Source: Plotosus lineatus
Taxonomy: Eukaryota > Chordata > Actinopteri > Siluriformes > Plotosidae
Direction of reading: 5' to 3'
Length of the DNA: 64,000 nucleotides
NCBI GenBank assembly: GCA_024760905.1
Contig: CM045734.1
Span: 867,467-931,466 of the forward strand
The notes under the pieces are model-generated. The model worked only from the letters and a program-made list of their open reading frames with translations, made no database searches and was not told where the DNA came from. The position numbers and the translations under genes were made by a program. Below, in pieces: positions 38,632 to 50,125 of the stretch (position 1 is the stretch's first letter; every line of letters begins with the position of its first letter).

Positions 38632-40030
38632 CAGGGGTCACCAACCTTTTTGAAACGGAGGGCTACTTCTTGGATACCAATTAATGCGAAGGGCTACCAG
38701 GTCGATTCACACTTGTGACATGACAAATTTGCTCAATTTACCTTTATTTATATGTTATTATTAATAATTAATGATATTCATCAATGTCAGGGGTCAGGAA
38801 CCTTTTTGACTAAGAGAGCAAAAAAAAAATCCTCTGAGAGCCAAACATATTTTTTAATACTGAGACCAACAATTTCAGAGTATAATATGACTGAATTTTT
38901 TAAACAACATTGTTATAACGAAGTTATTTATTAATAAGAAAAGTACTTCTTACTATTAATGCGACTTCTGGTGCTGCATGGTTTTGTAGTCTGGTTGATA
39001 CGTAGTGAAGTTCAGCTTCATGCAGGTGTTCAGGCTTCTATCTATTATGTGACCGCAGGTTGGTCGTGATGTTTTTCACGTGTGCGCATGTGGAGCCATA
39101 CATGGTCAATACGACAGGACTCATACTGCTGTGTTTATGTGACAGGAAGCGTGTCCCAAGGCAATCAGCTGGTATGCAGGTTGAACTGAAACTGAAACTA
39201 ATTAACCATGTTAACAATTCTAACTAAATCTACATTTAAGTACATTAATAAATGAAAACATCATCTGAGCAAGTTTCACAACCGCTTTTAAGTGCACGTA
39301 TGTATCTGATTTTATGGTAAAGGATCCCGGAGCCAGAAGCAGAAAGAGAAGCTGTATGTTTATGTAAAAGATGTAGCCAATGGCATTTGCTCGGAAATTA
39401 CATCCTTAAAAAAAATAACAAAAAATAAAATAAAATTGAGAAATATTTGTTTTAGTTGGTTGAGATTTTAGACACTGCGTGAGAGATTGACGAGGAGATG
39501 AAATGCGTGAGAGTTGACAAGTATGTTGGAAGTTTTTTCATTCTGTTCATTTATGTTTTGCTTGCCAGCTCTGCTTGGCTTCTGACACATGAGCTGATCA
39601 AAACGAGGAAAATTTATCTCTTTACCCAAAAACAACTCGCGCAGGCTGTTGCATATAATCCAATAAAATTAGTTTCAAGGTATCGGCCCCGTCCACACTG
39701 GAGTACAGAAAGGATTGTTCTACATTGCGCCCACAGCGACAAGTGGCATTCAAAATAGATGTATAGATTGAAATGCGTGAGATTTATTTATGTTTTTGTT
39801 TTATTTGATGGCCTTTTTTCTGTATTTTTATTTAAAGGACAGCGAAATTATGTATTAGTTATTCTGTTAAGAAAGGCCACCTGACTTATCTGAGAGCCAG
39901 ATGCAGTCATCAAAAGAGCCACGTCGAGCTTGCAAGCCATAGGTTCCCGACCCCTGAACAGGCTCGCGGGCGACTCATGTTGTCCTTGCGGGCGACCTGG
40001 TGCCCGCGGGCACCATGTTGGTGACCCCTG
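38632..40030. mobile_element. Non-autonomous hAT element with 8-bp duplication
   Basis: The ends CAGGGGTCACCAACCTTTTT and its complement (AACATGGTGACCCCTG-like, ...TTGGTGACCCCTG) are inverted, and both sides carry CTCCAGAG (38624-38631 and 40031-40038), an exact 8-bp duplication as made by hAT transposases. No transposase is encoded. A second hAT-like element is nested inside. Confidence 0.82.
38788..39956. mobile_element. Nested hAT-like non-autonomous element
   Basis: Ends CAGGGGTCAGGAACCTTTTT and its imperfect complement GGTTCCCGACCCCTG are inverted. The flanking 8-mers (38780-38787 and 39957-39964) do not match convincingly, so the boundaries or the duplication have eroded. An 86-codon frame at 39498-39758 with a hydrophobic start is present, but I recognise no family and do not call it a gene. 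Confidence 0.6.
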
Positions 40031-40046
40031 CTCCAGAGTAACAGAG

Positions 40047-40049
<3 letters not shown>

Positions 40050-40080
<31 letters not shown>
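40050..40080. repeat. (GT)n microsatellite
   Basis: About fifteen GT units just right of the hAT duplication, followed by an AAATA-rich tract. Confidence 0.95.
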
Positions 40081-40083
<3 letters not shown>

Positions 40084-40084
40084 G

Positions 40085-40867
40085 AACACTTAAAAATAAA
40101 TAAATAAATACATAAATAAATGAAAATACTCATCCAGGAAGAGCAAGTGCACTGATCAGCGTGTTTACATTTCAGGTGAACTCAGGACATTTTTTAATCC
40201 TTCATTGTCATATTTACACGTGTAGCCACCACGTATTTCTATAGTCTCCATTTCTGACTCCATTACCCATGACTCCCTCCAGACTACAAACATGGAGACT
40301 GTGAACTCCACCATGCAGTTACTTTCTCCATCCACATCACCTTCATATTACTTTCAACTGTTCCTGTTTATGTACATTAGCCCTGTTATATAAGTTCCTG
40401 TGTTCCTGTACATATGTGAGTCACTCCACCAAAATCAGGCGCTTGTCGCACTGACCACTTTTGAGATAAAAACCAGAAAGTAAAAAAATGGTCCATTTTT
40501 TATCGAAATTCGGATTTTTACATGAACTATTAAAACAAGTATTCAACTATCACACATTAACGTGAAATCGACTAAACGTCACTAAAAATGTCTTTTTTAC
40601 CACCAATTGTTCTGGCGAGTACCCTCATAAGACTAGATAAAAACAGTCGCAAAGCCTATTGGTTTTCATTGCAATTATTCACTGAGTTCAGTATAAGACA
40701 CACTATAATCCATACACCAGAAGAATGGCTGTGACATAGTCTTTCCATATTGGATACTGTTTTGAGAATAAAGTAAGCTTCCATGCCATAAAATGAAGGT
40801 TATGAAGATGATATGCTCGTAAACAATGCAGGGTAGTTGCTAAGGAAGATCTGAAATGAGCACACTG
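40085..40867. other. No recognised feature
   Basis: AT-rich non-coding sequence without a gene or repeat end that I recognise. Confidence 0.2.
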
Positions 40868-41025
40868 ATGGGCCAGCTCGGGCTTGCACATGCGCAGTGC
40901 CTGTTACATGTGTTCCTGTGTTAACTTCCGGTTTACTGCATGCTAAATGTATCTCCGACTTTCTCTTCAATAACAGGCATTAATTTCATGGAAAAGATTG
41001 TGAATACACATAGTTTCTGGAAATG
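40868..41025 (+). repeat. Third partial copy of the dispersed repeat
   Basis: GGGCCAGCTCGGGCTTGCAC, ATGCGCAGTGCC, and CTCTTCAATAACAGGCATTA align with 10325-10480 and with the minus strand of 55020-55165. Truncated on both sides. Confidence 0.7.
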
Positions 41026-41464
41026 AAGAGTGAAATGTCATCTGTGATGTCTAGCAACATTAGTATAGATGCTGAATTTGACGCAAGAACTGGGATTTGA
41101 AGATGCCGGAATGCTTGGCGTTCTTGAAGATTATTTCACCGGTGAGTATTTTTCTCTGCATGCACAATTTGATTATGGAATTTTTTTGATTAATTGATGT
41201 GTGTGTGTAATCTTGTCTGGACTGGACATACTGGATCGTGGGTTGTTTAGTTTTGTACGAAAATTGGTCAAGAGCTGAAAAATACTTAAATGTTTCGTTC
41301 CTTTTACAGATGAACAAACTGATGATGATGATGCCAGCTGTGTTGATGAAGATTTTGATTTCGATGTTGATAAAGAAGCATCTGTTAATAAAAGTGTGCA
41401 TGAGTTAGTTTGTTGTGTTTGTGATGATGATGTGACTCTTTCTGCTGAGCTGGATATAGATTAA
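41026..41464 (+). pseudogene. Possible two-exon acidic gene relic
   Basis: An exon-like part ends LGVLEDYFTG at a donor GGTGAGTATT (about 41141). About 165 bases later CCTTTTACAG precedes an open stretch DEQTDDDDASCVDEDFDF followed by VHELVCCVCDDDVTLSAEL and a TAA near 41462. It follows directly on the dispersed-repeat fragment, so it may be an accessory gene of that DNA transposon. The first exon needs a frameshift to connect, and no family is recognised. Confidence 0.28.
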
Positions 41465-41573
41465 GATAATAATGATGAGGGCAGAGTTGATGAAACTTAC
41501 TTGTATAAAGAGATCAGAGAGTTTTGTTATATAGTTTTCTTAATTTGACTGTGCTAGTTTGAACCGGACAGTG

Positions 41574-41579
41574 TTTTTT

Positions 41580-41609
<30 letters not shown>
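41574..41609. repeat. Poly(T) run
   Basis: A T-rich run broken by one C; poly(A) runs follow at about 41679-41690. No gene is associated. Confidence 0.9.
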
Positions 41610-41613
<4 letters not shown>

Positions 41614-42236
41614 GCATTTGAACCTTTATATAATGGTTTAAAATATACTTATTGGTCTTATTGGAATAAACAGAAATGAAAAAAAAAAAAATTGTTTTTT
41701 TTTGTTCATTTTTTTGGGGGTTACCACCGTGACTCATGAGTTTAAAAAGTGCCCAATCGATTAAAAATGAGGATGATTTCTCTTATCATCTCTTCCTAAA
41801 ACTTTTCCTAGTTGATGAGTTAAACATTGGGATACTTAGCTACAATCAGAGTCATTTCACTATCGGTATATCCAGTATCATCAGGATTGGGTTTATTAAA
41901 GCCACGCCCCTTTTCCGATCTCATCTCTCTGTGGTACAGTACTGCCTACTCCAGTGATCACACAGATATGATGAATTTTTATTTATTTGTTTATTTTTAC
42001 ACAGAAATGTTTAAGTCATCTTTAACTGAACACAATATAAACAAATACGATTGTATTTAATAAAGTTAATTCTGGCATCCTGACATCAAAACAGCAGGTT
42101 GATTTTCATATGATGGGGAAAAAATAAATACATTTAAAAAACAAACAGTTTGATCCAGATTTTATTACTTTAAGAATTAATAATGAAAAAGTTTTTTATG
42201 CTTATTTATTTACTTCTTTATTTATTTATTTGTCTT
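41610..42236. other. No recognised feature
   Basis: AT-rich sequence upstream of the lectin signal-peptide exon. It could hold its promoter, but no TATA box could be assigned with confidence. Confidence 0.2.
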
Positions 42237-42247
42237 TATTTCCAGAC

Positions 42248-42464
42248 ATGAGTGATAAATGGGTATTTGCTGTGCTGCTCTTCTCAGGTCAGTGTTTTAT
42301 GCACTATAAGTTGTGTGAGTTTCAATTCGAATACAAAGTTTGAACGGCGTTTGTGTATAAATCTGATAAATTCTGTGTCAGTGTTGTGTGTTTGATTTGG
42401 ATCTTGATCCAGTTACAGCAATGTGAGATTACGATTTACATTGTGTTTATTTGTGACTCGTGTA

Positions 42465-42501
<37 letters not shown>

Positions 42502-43892
42502 TTCCCTGTAGTATGTGTCACTATCATTTTGTGAATGAGAATAAAACCTGGAGTGAAGCTCAGACTTACTCAGACTTACACTGATCTCGCCTCCATCAAC
42601 AACATGGAAGAGATGATGAAGCTGAACCGCACACTGAAGAAGGAACCTGCAGAGCAAGCTTGGTAGGCCGACAGAGAGAGGACTCTGGGCAATGGAAGTG
42701 GTCTCTGGGAGAACAAACTTTCTACACAGACAGACTCGTACAAGAACTGGGGCAGTGGACAACCAGACAATTTCAAGGGAAATGAATTCTGTGTTGAGAT
42801 GAATAAATCCAGTGGATTGTGGAATGATGAGAAGTGTGATATATCGAGCACTTTTGTGTGTTATAATGGGAATAATTTACAGATACATCTTTATGATATT
42901 TATATATTAAGATATCCTGATTGTGAGTGTTGTTAGTTTCATATGAATTTTTAATTGATTTTCATTTCATTTCAGAAACAGAAATTTGATTTTGTGATGA
43001 ATTAATTATTCATGATGTAAAATAAACATCTTTCAGAAAAGAAGACAGAAAGTGATCCGTCCATATTTGTTCCTGAGATAAAGACCTGGCATGACACTCA
43101 GACCTACTGCAGAGAGAACCATATGGGCCTGGTCAGTGTGAGGAACCAAACTGAGAATGAGGAGATCTGGACGCTGAGTTGAACATCATCTACTGACCGT
43201 GTTTGGATCGGTATGTTTAATGATTCCTGGGAGTGGTCAGATCAGAGTACTTCCTTATTCAGATACTGGAGTTCTGATGAACTCAGTAGCGATTGGAAGT
43301 GTGCTGCAGTGTCTGGATCTTAGGTTCACGACTGGAGTGATGTGAACTGCACTGAAAACCTCCCGTTCATCTGCCATGAGAGTGAGTCTTTTATAGTCAC
43401 TTATTCAACATGTTTATTTCTTCTTCATCATCAGAGACTGTCCCTCTGATATACAACACCGACTGCACTATTTAGATTATACACTCAGGATACTTTAGGG
43501 ATCAGTACTTCCACTGTTCATTTTTCCAAATAATCTGATACTGATTAATGAGAATCTGACCTGTAAAGAAGCTCTGAGGTACTGCAGGAACCATCATCAT
43601 GACCTGGTCTCAGTGCACCCTGAGAAGATGCAGCTCTGGGTGAAGGAGGTGGCACAAAATGCCTCCACCGAACACATGTGGCTCGGCCTTCGTCACACCT
43701 GCGCTCTTGGTTTCTGGTACTGGGTGATTGAAGATATGATCTGCGACCAGGACTGGGCTCCAGGGTATGGAACTGAGTCCGGAGACTGCAGTGACGGTGA
43801 GAGAACCGGACCAGTGCAGTCTGGAACAGAGCAGAAGTGGATCAGCCTGCCTGAGAGCCGCGAACTCAACTTCATTTGTTCTACCTATGAAG
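42248..43892 (+). pseudogene. Tandem C-type-lectin-domain gene (copy 2), decayed
   Basis: Exon 1 (42248-42286) encodes a signal peptide MSDKWVFAVLLFS with donor AG/GTCAGT. Exon 2 (from 42512 after TTTCCCTGTAG) is lectin domain 1: HYHFVNENKTWSEAQTY, NWGSGQPDNFKGNEFCVEMN, LWNDEKCD and FVCYN, with a frameshift near 42580 and a TAG near 42664. Exon 3 (from 43038) is domain 2: IKTWHDTQTYCRENHMGLVS, VWIGMFNDSWEWSD, and FICHE, with TGA near 43180 and TAG near 43321. Exon 4 (about 43540-43892) is domain 3: LTCKEALRYCRNHHHDLVSV, WLGLRHTCALGFWYWV and LNFICSTYEG. Such fish genes encode secreted or membrane lectins; sugar specificity cannot be read here. The stops make it a pseudogene. Confidence 0.75.
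42465..42501. repeat. (ATT)n microsatellite
   Basis: About twelve ATT units just before the lectin domain 1 exon, paralogous to 34836-34860. Confidence 0.92.
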
Positions 43893-44317
43893 GTTAGTCA
43901 GTGTGGCGGATTTGTTGTATTTCTTTTTGACGTCATTAATGTTTTCTCTGTATTTCGTCCAACACATTTATAATATATTGTGTATGTTCACATGTGAAGA
44001 CTGAAGCCTGAAACTGTGGTTCTCAACATCAGAGTGGAACACCACTGAAACCACATCTGCTTTTCCCGCGTAAATTTTAATATGATTTATTCTCTTTATC
44101 AAAATATTTGATCGTTTATATAAACCACATGGCACACATTCTCCTTTCATAAATTCTAAGCATGATCTTATTCAAACTGATAATATTCACTCTGATATGT
44201 TTTCTATCGTAATTTTGGGGTTTTCAGGGGAGTGATGGTGAAGGTATTTACTTGTTCTGTTCTTCAGTGTATTTAATGTACAAGTTTATTTTAAGAAGTT
44301 TACTGGGTAATTAAAGT
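43893..44317 (+). repeat. Segmental duplication, copy 2: lectin 3' flank, first part
   Basis: Closely parallels 35129-35555, including TCAGTGTG(G/A)CGGATTTGTTG and the TTTATCAAAATATTTGATCG stretch. It is interrupted by the Rex3 insertion. Confidence 0.8.
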
Positions 44318-44324
44318 CATAATC

Positions 44325-44357
<33 letters not shown>

Positions 44358-47070
44358 TCCTTCCGCTTAGTCCAGGGTCGGGTCGCGGGGGCAGCAACCT
44401 TAGCAAAGAGGTCCAGACGTCCCTCTCCCGAGTCACTTCCTCCAACTCTCCCGGGGGGACACCGAGGCGGTACCAGACAAGCCGAGAGACATAGTCCCTC
44501 CAGCATGTTCAAGGTCGACCCCGGGGTCTCTTCCCGGTTGGACATGCCCGAAACACCACACCAGGGAGGCATCCGGGGGGCATTCTGACCAGACGCCCGA
44601 GCCACCTCAACTGGCCCCTCTCAATGTGGAGGAGCAGCGGATCTACTCCGAGCTCTCCCCGGATGGCGGAGCTTCTCACCTTATCGCTAAGGGAAAACCC
44701 CTCCACCCTGCGAAGGAAGCTCATTTCAGCTGCTTGTATCCGTGATCTTGTTCTTTCGGTCATTACCCAAAGCTCGTGCCCATAGGTGAGGGTTGGAACG
44801 TAGTTCGACTGGTAAATTGAGAGCTTCGCCTTGCAGCTCAGCTGCTTCTTCACCACGACGGACTGGTACAGGCACCGCTTAACAGCAGAGGCTGCAGCGA
44901 TCCGTCTGTCGATCTCTCACTCCATCCTTCCCTCACTCGTAAACAAGACCCCAAGATACTTAAACTCCTCCACTTGGGGCAGGACCTCATTACCGAACCG
45001 GAGGGTGCATTCCACCATTGTCCGACTGAGAACCATGGCCTCGGACTTGGAGGTACTGATCTTCATCTCGGCTGCTTCGCACTCAGCTGCGAATCGCTCC
45101 AATGAGAGCTAGAGGGCCCGACTTGATGAAGCCAAAAGGACAACATCATCCGCAAAAAGCAGAGACGATATCCGATGGCCACCAAACCAGAACCCCTCAT
45201 CGCCTCGACTGCGCCTAGAAATTCTGTCCATAAAAATTGTGAACAGAATCGGTGACAAAGGACAGCCTTGGCGGACTCCAACTCCCACTGGAAATGAATC
45301 CGACCTGCTGTTACCAATACGGACCAAACTCTGGCTCCGGTGATACAGCGACTGAATAGCTCGTAGCAACGGATCCGGAACGCCGTACTCTCGGAGCACG
45401 CCCCACAAGATCTTTCGAGGGACACGGTCGAAAGCCTTCTCCAAATCCACGAAGCACATGTGGACAGATTGGGCAAACTCTCATGCCCCCTCCAGAATCC
45501 TGTGGAGCGTATAGAGTTGGTCAAGAGTGCTGCGGCCAGGATGAAAACCACATTGTTCCTCCTGAATCCAAGGTTCGACTATCGGTCGGATCCTCCTCTC
45601 TAGTACCCCTGCATAGACTTTCCCAGGTAGGCTGAGGAGTGTAATTCCCCGATAATTGGAACACACCCTCTGGTCCCCCTTCTTTAAAATTGGGACCATC
45701 ACCCCAGTTTGCAAATCCAGAGGTACAGCCCCTGATGACCACGTCAACCAAGACAGTCCTACAACATCCAGAGCCCTGAGATATTCCGGGCAGTTCTCAT
45801 CTAACCCCGGAGCTCGACCACCGAGGAGCTTTTTGACAACCTCAGTGACCTCCACTCCAGTGATGGGCGGACCCTCACCCGAACCCCCAGGGTCTTCCTC
45901 TTCCACGGAGGGCGTGTTGGTGGGATTGAGAGGGTCCTCAAAGTATTCCCTCCACCTCTCAACAACATCCCCAGTCAAGGTAAGCAGCTCCTCACCTCCA
46001 CTGTAAACAGTGTTTGTAAAGAACTGCTTCCCCTTCCTGAGGCGTTGGATGGTGGCCCAGAACCTTTTTGAGGCCAACCGATAATCACTCTCCAGGCCCT
46101 CACCGAACTCCTCCCACGCCCGAGATTTTGCATCTGCGATCACAACCAGGTAGTGATCGGTAGACAGCTCAGCTCCTCTCTTCACCCGAGTGTCCAGAAC
46201 ATATGGTTGCAAGTCCGATGACACGACTACAAAGTCAATCATCGAACTGCGACCTATGGTGTCCTGGTGCCAAGTGCACTTATGGACACCCTTATGTTCG
46301 AACATGGTGTTCGTGATAGACAAACTATGACGAGCACAGAAGTCCAACAACGAAACACCATTCGGATTCAGACTGAAGAGGCCGTACCTACCGATCGCAC
46401 CCTTCCAGGTCACACTATCGTTGCCCACATGGGCGTTGAAGTCTCCCAAGACAATGAGCGAGTCTTCCGAGGGAGCGTTCTCCAACCCCCCCCCCCAAAG
46501 ACTCCAAAAAGGGTGGGTACTCTGAACTGTCATTTGGTGCATAAGCACAAATAACAGTCAGGACCCACCCCCCACCCGAAGATGGAGTTAAGCTACCCTT
46601 TCGTCAACCGGGGAGAACCTCAACATTTGGGCACCGAGACGGGGGCAACAAGAATACCCACACCGGCTCGCCGCCTCTCCCCATGAGCAACTCCAGAATA
46701 GAAGAAGGTCCAGCCTCTTTCGAGATGGATGGTTCCAGAGCCCAAGCTATGTGTTGAGGTGAGCCCGATTATATCTAGTCGGTATCTCTCCACCTCACGC
46801 ACCAAATTAGGCTCCTTTCCCGCCAGAGAGGTGACATTCCATGTCCGGAGGGTCAGAGTAAGTAGCCGAGGATCAGTCCGACAGAACCCATGCCTTTGGC
46901 TGCCTTTGGCTAGGCCCGGCCAGGCTCCATGGGCATAAGCCCGACCACCAGGCGCTCGCCTTCGATCCCCTCCCCTGGGCCTGGCTCCAGGAGGGAACCC
47001 CGGTGACCCGCATCCGGGCAAGGGAGACTGCTTCCTGTGTTGTCTCATGTGTCATAGGGGTTTGTTTTGA
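44318..47070 (-). pseudogene. Rex3 LINE (RTE clade), near full length, lightly decayed
   Basis: In LINE orientation: a GC-rich 5' region (47060-46920); endonuclease (TLRTWNVTSLAGKEP, GVGILVAPVSVP, then in another frame LIVLGDFNAHVG, MIDFVVVSSDL, LSTDHYLVV); a linker; and RT (CSNYRGITLLSLPGKVY, EEQCGFHPGRSTLDQLY, CFVDLEKAFDRVPRKIL, GVRQGCPLSPILFTIFMDRI, SSLLFADDVVLLAS). The C-terminal region follows (FKYLGVLFTSEGRME, LTYGHELWVMTER, LLLHIERGQLRWLGRL), then a GAT-repeat tail. From 46548 down all parts share one frame, broken only by stops near 45481, 45109 and 44917; the last reads TGA where CGA or AGA is expected. One frameshift separates the N-terminal endonuclease part. The flanks show approximate TAAAGT/TAAAAGT. 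Confidence 0.88.
44321..44357. repeat. (ATC)n 3' tail of the Rex3 copy
   Basis: About twelve ATC/TCA units; in LINE orientation these are GAT repeats, the simple-repeat tail expected of Rex3/RTE elements. The copy ending at 6100 has a shorter one. Confidence 0.92.
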
Positions 47071-47440
47071 AGTAAAAGTAAATATTTCTGCTTAAATTAG
47101 ATTCTCTGAGTGAATAACACAATGAAGTCATAAATATAGGATATTTATAACTAAGTCCCTTAATGATGAAGATATTAATGATGTAATAATTTGTGTAATT
47201 TAGTTGTTTTTGCGTTGTATTTTGCATGGTTTTCTATTGTTACACATTCTTTGAGAATAATTCAGTTTATTATATATGAATAGATAATTGTTTATATTTA
47301 AAGGGGATTCTTTAATACAGGGTTCTTATACTTGTCATGTTAAATAACTTTACTTTTTTAAATTAATATTTGAAGTCATTCCTGTAAATAAACGACTCTA
47401 AAATAATCTTTTTTGATGAGTTGTTGCAGTTATTTAACCC
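47071..47440 (+). repeat. Segmental duplication, copy 2: second part
   Basis: Continues the duplication after the Rex3 insertion; GTAAATATTTCTGCTT and GGATTCTTTAATACAGGGTT parallel 35560-35900. Confidence 0.8.
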
Positions 47441-48350
47441 TCGATGCTCTATAGCAGAGGTGGGTAATTATTTTGGCTTGGAGGCCACATTGAGATTTTA
47501 AAATTTGACAAGCGGGCCTGGACAGCAAGAAACAATAAAAAATGCATTTTGAACAGTACATATCAAACATAAACAGAAAAAAACTGGTGTTGTTATCACC
47601 CATTACTGCCAGAGCATCGAAATCTGGTGAGAATTCAGTTGTGGTTCTCAAAATAGATTTGAGATGTTCATCACTCAAGTGGGACCTGAGGGGTGCTTGT
47701 TGGTGTTCATCACACTAAAGGTCTGTTCACACACATATGTCGAGCCAAACAGCACCAGCATCCTCTGTGCCATCTTCTGGATGTTTGTAAATTTGGCTAC
47801 ACTTAATGAAACATAAAACTCATCAAGTTTAAGGAAGTTGAACTTCTCCTTTAATATCATGTCACATTGGAGACCAATCAGATCCAACTGCAGCTCCTGT
47901 GGTAATTTTTAGGCTCTTGTGAGAAGGGACCTGATACCAGCTGAAGTGCCCTGTCATTTCTCCAAAATCACAAAACCGACGGCAGAATTCTTCATACAGG
48001 TCATCCAGTTCTTTCCTGGATATTTTTACATGTTGCAGAGTGTCTTTTAACGTTGCCAGTGTGGGGGAAATGAGCGAATGACTTGTCTGGGATTTGTTTT
48101 GAAAATAAAGACTTTTCAAAAATAAAAATAATTTGAAAATGAAGCCACATTCAGCTCGTTAATGTGGGTCAGTTTGTCCGCAGTAAAAGCTTAAAATCAC
48201 AGCCAATCTGTGTCTTTCAGCTCAAGAACATTGTCAGTGTTCTCAAGGAGCTCCATGAATGAAAGAGTCTCCTCTTTGAGCTCCACACTCATTGATATAC
48301 TTTCCCCAAACTGAAATAGCATACATGAGAAAGTAAACAAGTCCCTATGA
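47441..48350 (-). pseudogene. hAT transposase relic, GTF2IRD2/ZBED5-like (copy 2)
   Basis: Minus-strand pieces: SHSLISPTLATLKDTLQHVK and DDLYEEFCRRFCDFGEM (47862-48119), LQCDMILKEKFNFLKLDEFY and VCEQTFSVMNTNK (47675-47887), then DEHLKSILRTTTEFSPDFDA (47430-47678) at the C terminus. It is more complete at the C terminus than copy 1. Frame breaks remain between the parts. The upstream coding half and the BED finger are absent. Confidence 0.72.
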
Positions 48351-48495
48351 TCAAAATCTTCAAGAAATCAAATAAACTGACGATGGTGAAGTCTTGTTGC
48401 TAGAATCAATCTACCCAGTTTCATAACCAGCTTCACTACGTGCTCAAGCTGCACCATGGATTTACACAGTGCTTACTGCTGAATTATGCATACAG
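48351..48495. other. Spacer between hAT relic and Tc1 element
   Basis: Short unassigned stretch; no feature recognised. Confidence 0.2.
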
Positions 48496-48497
48496 TA

Positions 48498-50123
48498 CAG
48501 TGGTATGAAAAAGTATCTGAATTTTTTTTTAATTTCTCACATTTCTGCATAAAATCACCATCAAATGTGATCTGATCTTTGTCAAAATCACAAAGATGGA
48601 AAAAAAGTGTCTGCTTTAACTAAAACCACCCAAACATTTATAGGTTTTCATATTTTAATGAGGATAGCATGCAAACAATGACAGAAGGGGGAGGAATAAG
48701 GAACTGAACGATCACATTTAATATTTTGTGCCCCCCCCCCCCCTTTGGCAGCAATAACTTCAACCAGACACTTCCTGTAGCTGCAGATCAGTCTGCCACA
48801 TCGATCAGTACTAATCTTGGCCCATTCTTCTTTACAAAACTGTTGTTGTTCAGTCACATTCCTGGGATGTCTGGCATGAATCTCTGTCTTGAGGTCATGC
48901 CACAGCATCTCAATGGGGTTCAAGTCTGGACTTTGACTTGGCCATTCCAGAACGTGTATTTTGTTCTTCTGAAACCATTCTGAGGTTGATTTACTTCTGT
49001 GTTTTGGATCATCATCTTGTTGCAGCATCCATCCTCTTTTGAGCTTCAACTGTCTGACAGACGGTCTCAGGTTTTCCTGCAAAACATCCTGATAAACTTT
49101 TGAATTAATTTTTCCATTAATGATTGCAAGTTATCCAGGCCCCGAGGCAGCAAAACAGCCCCAAACCATGATACACCCGCCATCATGCTTCACGGTGGGG
49201 ATGAGGTGTTGATGTTGGTGAGCTGTTGTATTTTTCCTCCACACATGACGTTGTGTGTTCCTCCCAAACAATTCAACTTTGGTTTCATCAGTTCACAAAA
49301 TATTTTGCCAAAAATTCTGTGGAGTGTCCAAGTGCCTTTTTGCGAACATTAAATGAGCAACAATGTTTTTTTAGACAGCAGTGGCTTCCTCCTTGCAGTC
49401 CTCCCATGAACACTATTCTTGGCCATTGTTTTACATATAGTTGATGTGTGCACAGAGATATTGGACTGTGCCAGTGATTTCTGTAAGTCTTTAGCAGACA
49501 CTCTAGGTTTTTTTTTTTTACCTCTCTGAGTATTCTGCGCTGAACTCTTGGCATCATCTTTGGTGGACAGCCACTCATTGGGAGAGAAGCAACAGTGCCA
49601 AACTCTCTCCATTTGTAGACAGCTTTTCTGACTGTCGATTGATGAATATCCAGACTTTTAGCGATGGTTTTGTATCCTTTCCCAGCTTTATACAAATCAA
49701 CAATTCTTGATCGCAGGTCTTCAGACAGCTCTTTTGAGCAAGCCATGGTGCACATCAGACAATGCTTCTCATCAAGACAATTCTTACCAGGTGTGTGTTT
49801 TATAGTGGGCAGGGCAGCTTTAAGCCACTCATCAGTGATTGGGCACACACCTGACTTAAATTGTTTCGGAAAAATTGATTTCAATTGCTCTTTAAGTCTC
49901 CTTAGGCAGAGGGTTCAGTTACTTATTCATCCCCCTTCTGTCATTATTGGCATGCTATCCTCATTAAAATATGAAAACCTATAAATGTTTGGGTGGTTTT
50001 AGTTAAAGCAGACACTGTTTTTTTATCTGTGTGATTTTGACAAAGATAAGATCACATTTGATGGTGATTTTATGCAGAAATGTGAGAACTTCCAAAAGGT
50101 TCAGATATTTTTTCATACGACTG
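48498..50123 (-). mobile_element. Tc1-like transposon, full length with broken gene
   Basis: Inverted ends CAGTGGTATGAAAAAGTATC / complement (right end reads TTTTTCATACGACTG) extend inward for over 150 bases with scattered differences. TA flanks both sides (48496-48497 and 50124-50125). The 1.63-kb length is normal for an autonomous Tc1. An internally deleted relative lies at 55442-55698. Confidence 0.85.
48690..49746 (-). pseudogene. Tc1-like transposase
   Basis: Starts MACSKELSEDLRSRIVDLYK at 49746 (helix-turn-helix), then YKTIAKSLDIHQSTVRKAVY. The second DNA-binding part (PRVQRRILREVKKK) shifts frame near 49500. First catalytic Asp region: TDETKVELFG near 49270. TVKHDGGCIMVWGCFAASGP near 49190 is well kept and followed by a stop near 49130. 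The C-terminal open part (48648-49082) holds GWMLQQDDDPKHRSKSTSEW and SPDLNPIEMLWHDLK, the second and third catalytic acidic residues. Usual family length is about 340 residues, and the pieces add up to that. At least two frameshifts and a stop make it inactive. Confidence 0.82.
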
Positions 50124-50125
50124 TA

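Noticed and set aside
39498..39758. 86-codon frame with a hydrophobic N-terminal stretch
   Set aside because: It lies inside a nested non-autonomous hAT element, has no recognisable family, and has no supporting splice or promoter context.
41540..41737. 65-codon minus-strand frame with a lysine run
   Set aside because: The lysines are a translation of a poly(T) run; no gene support.
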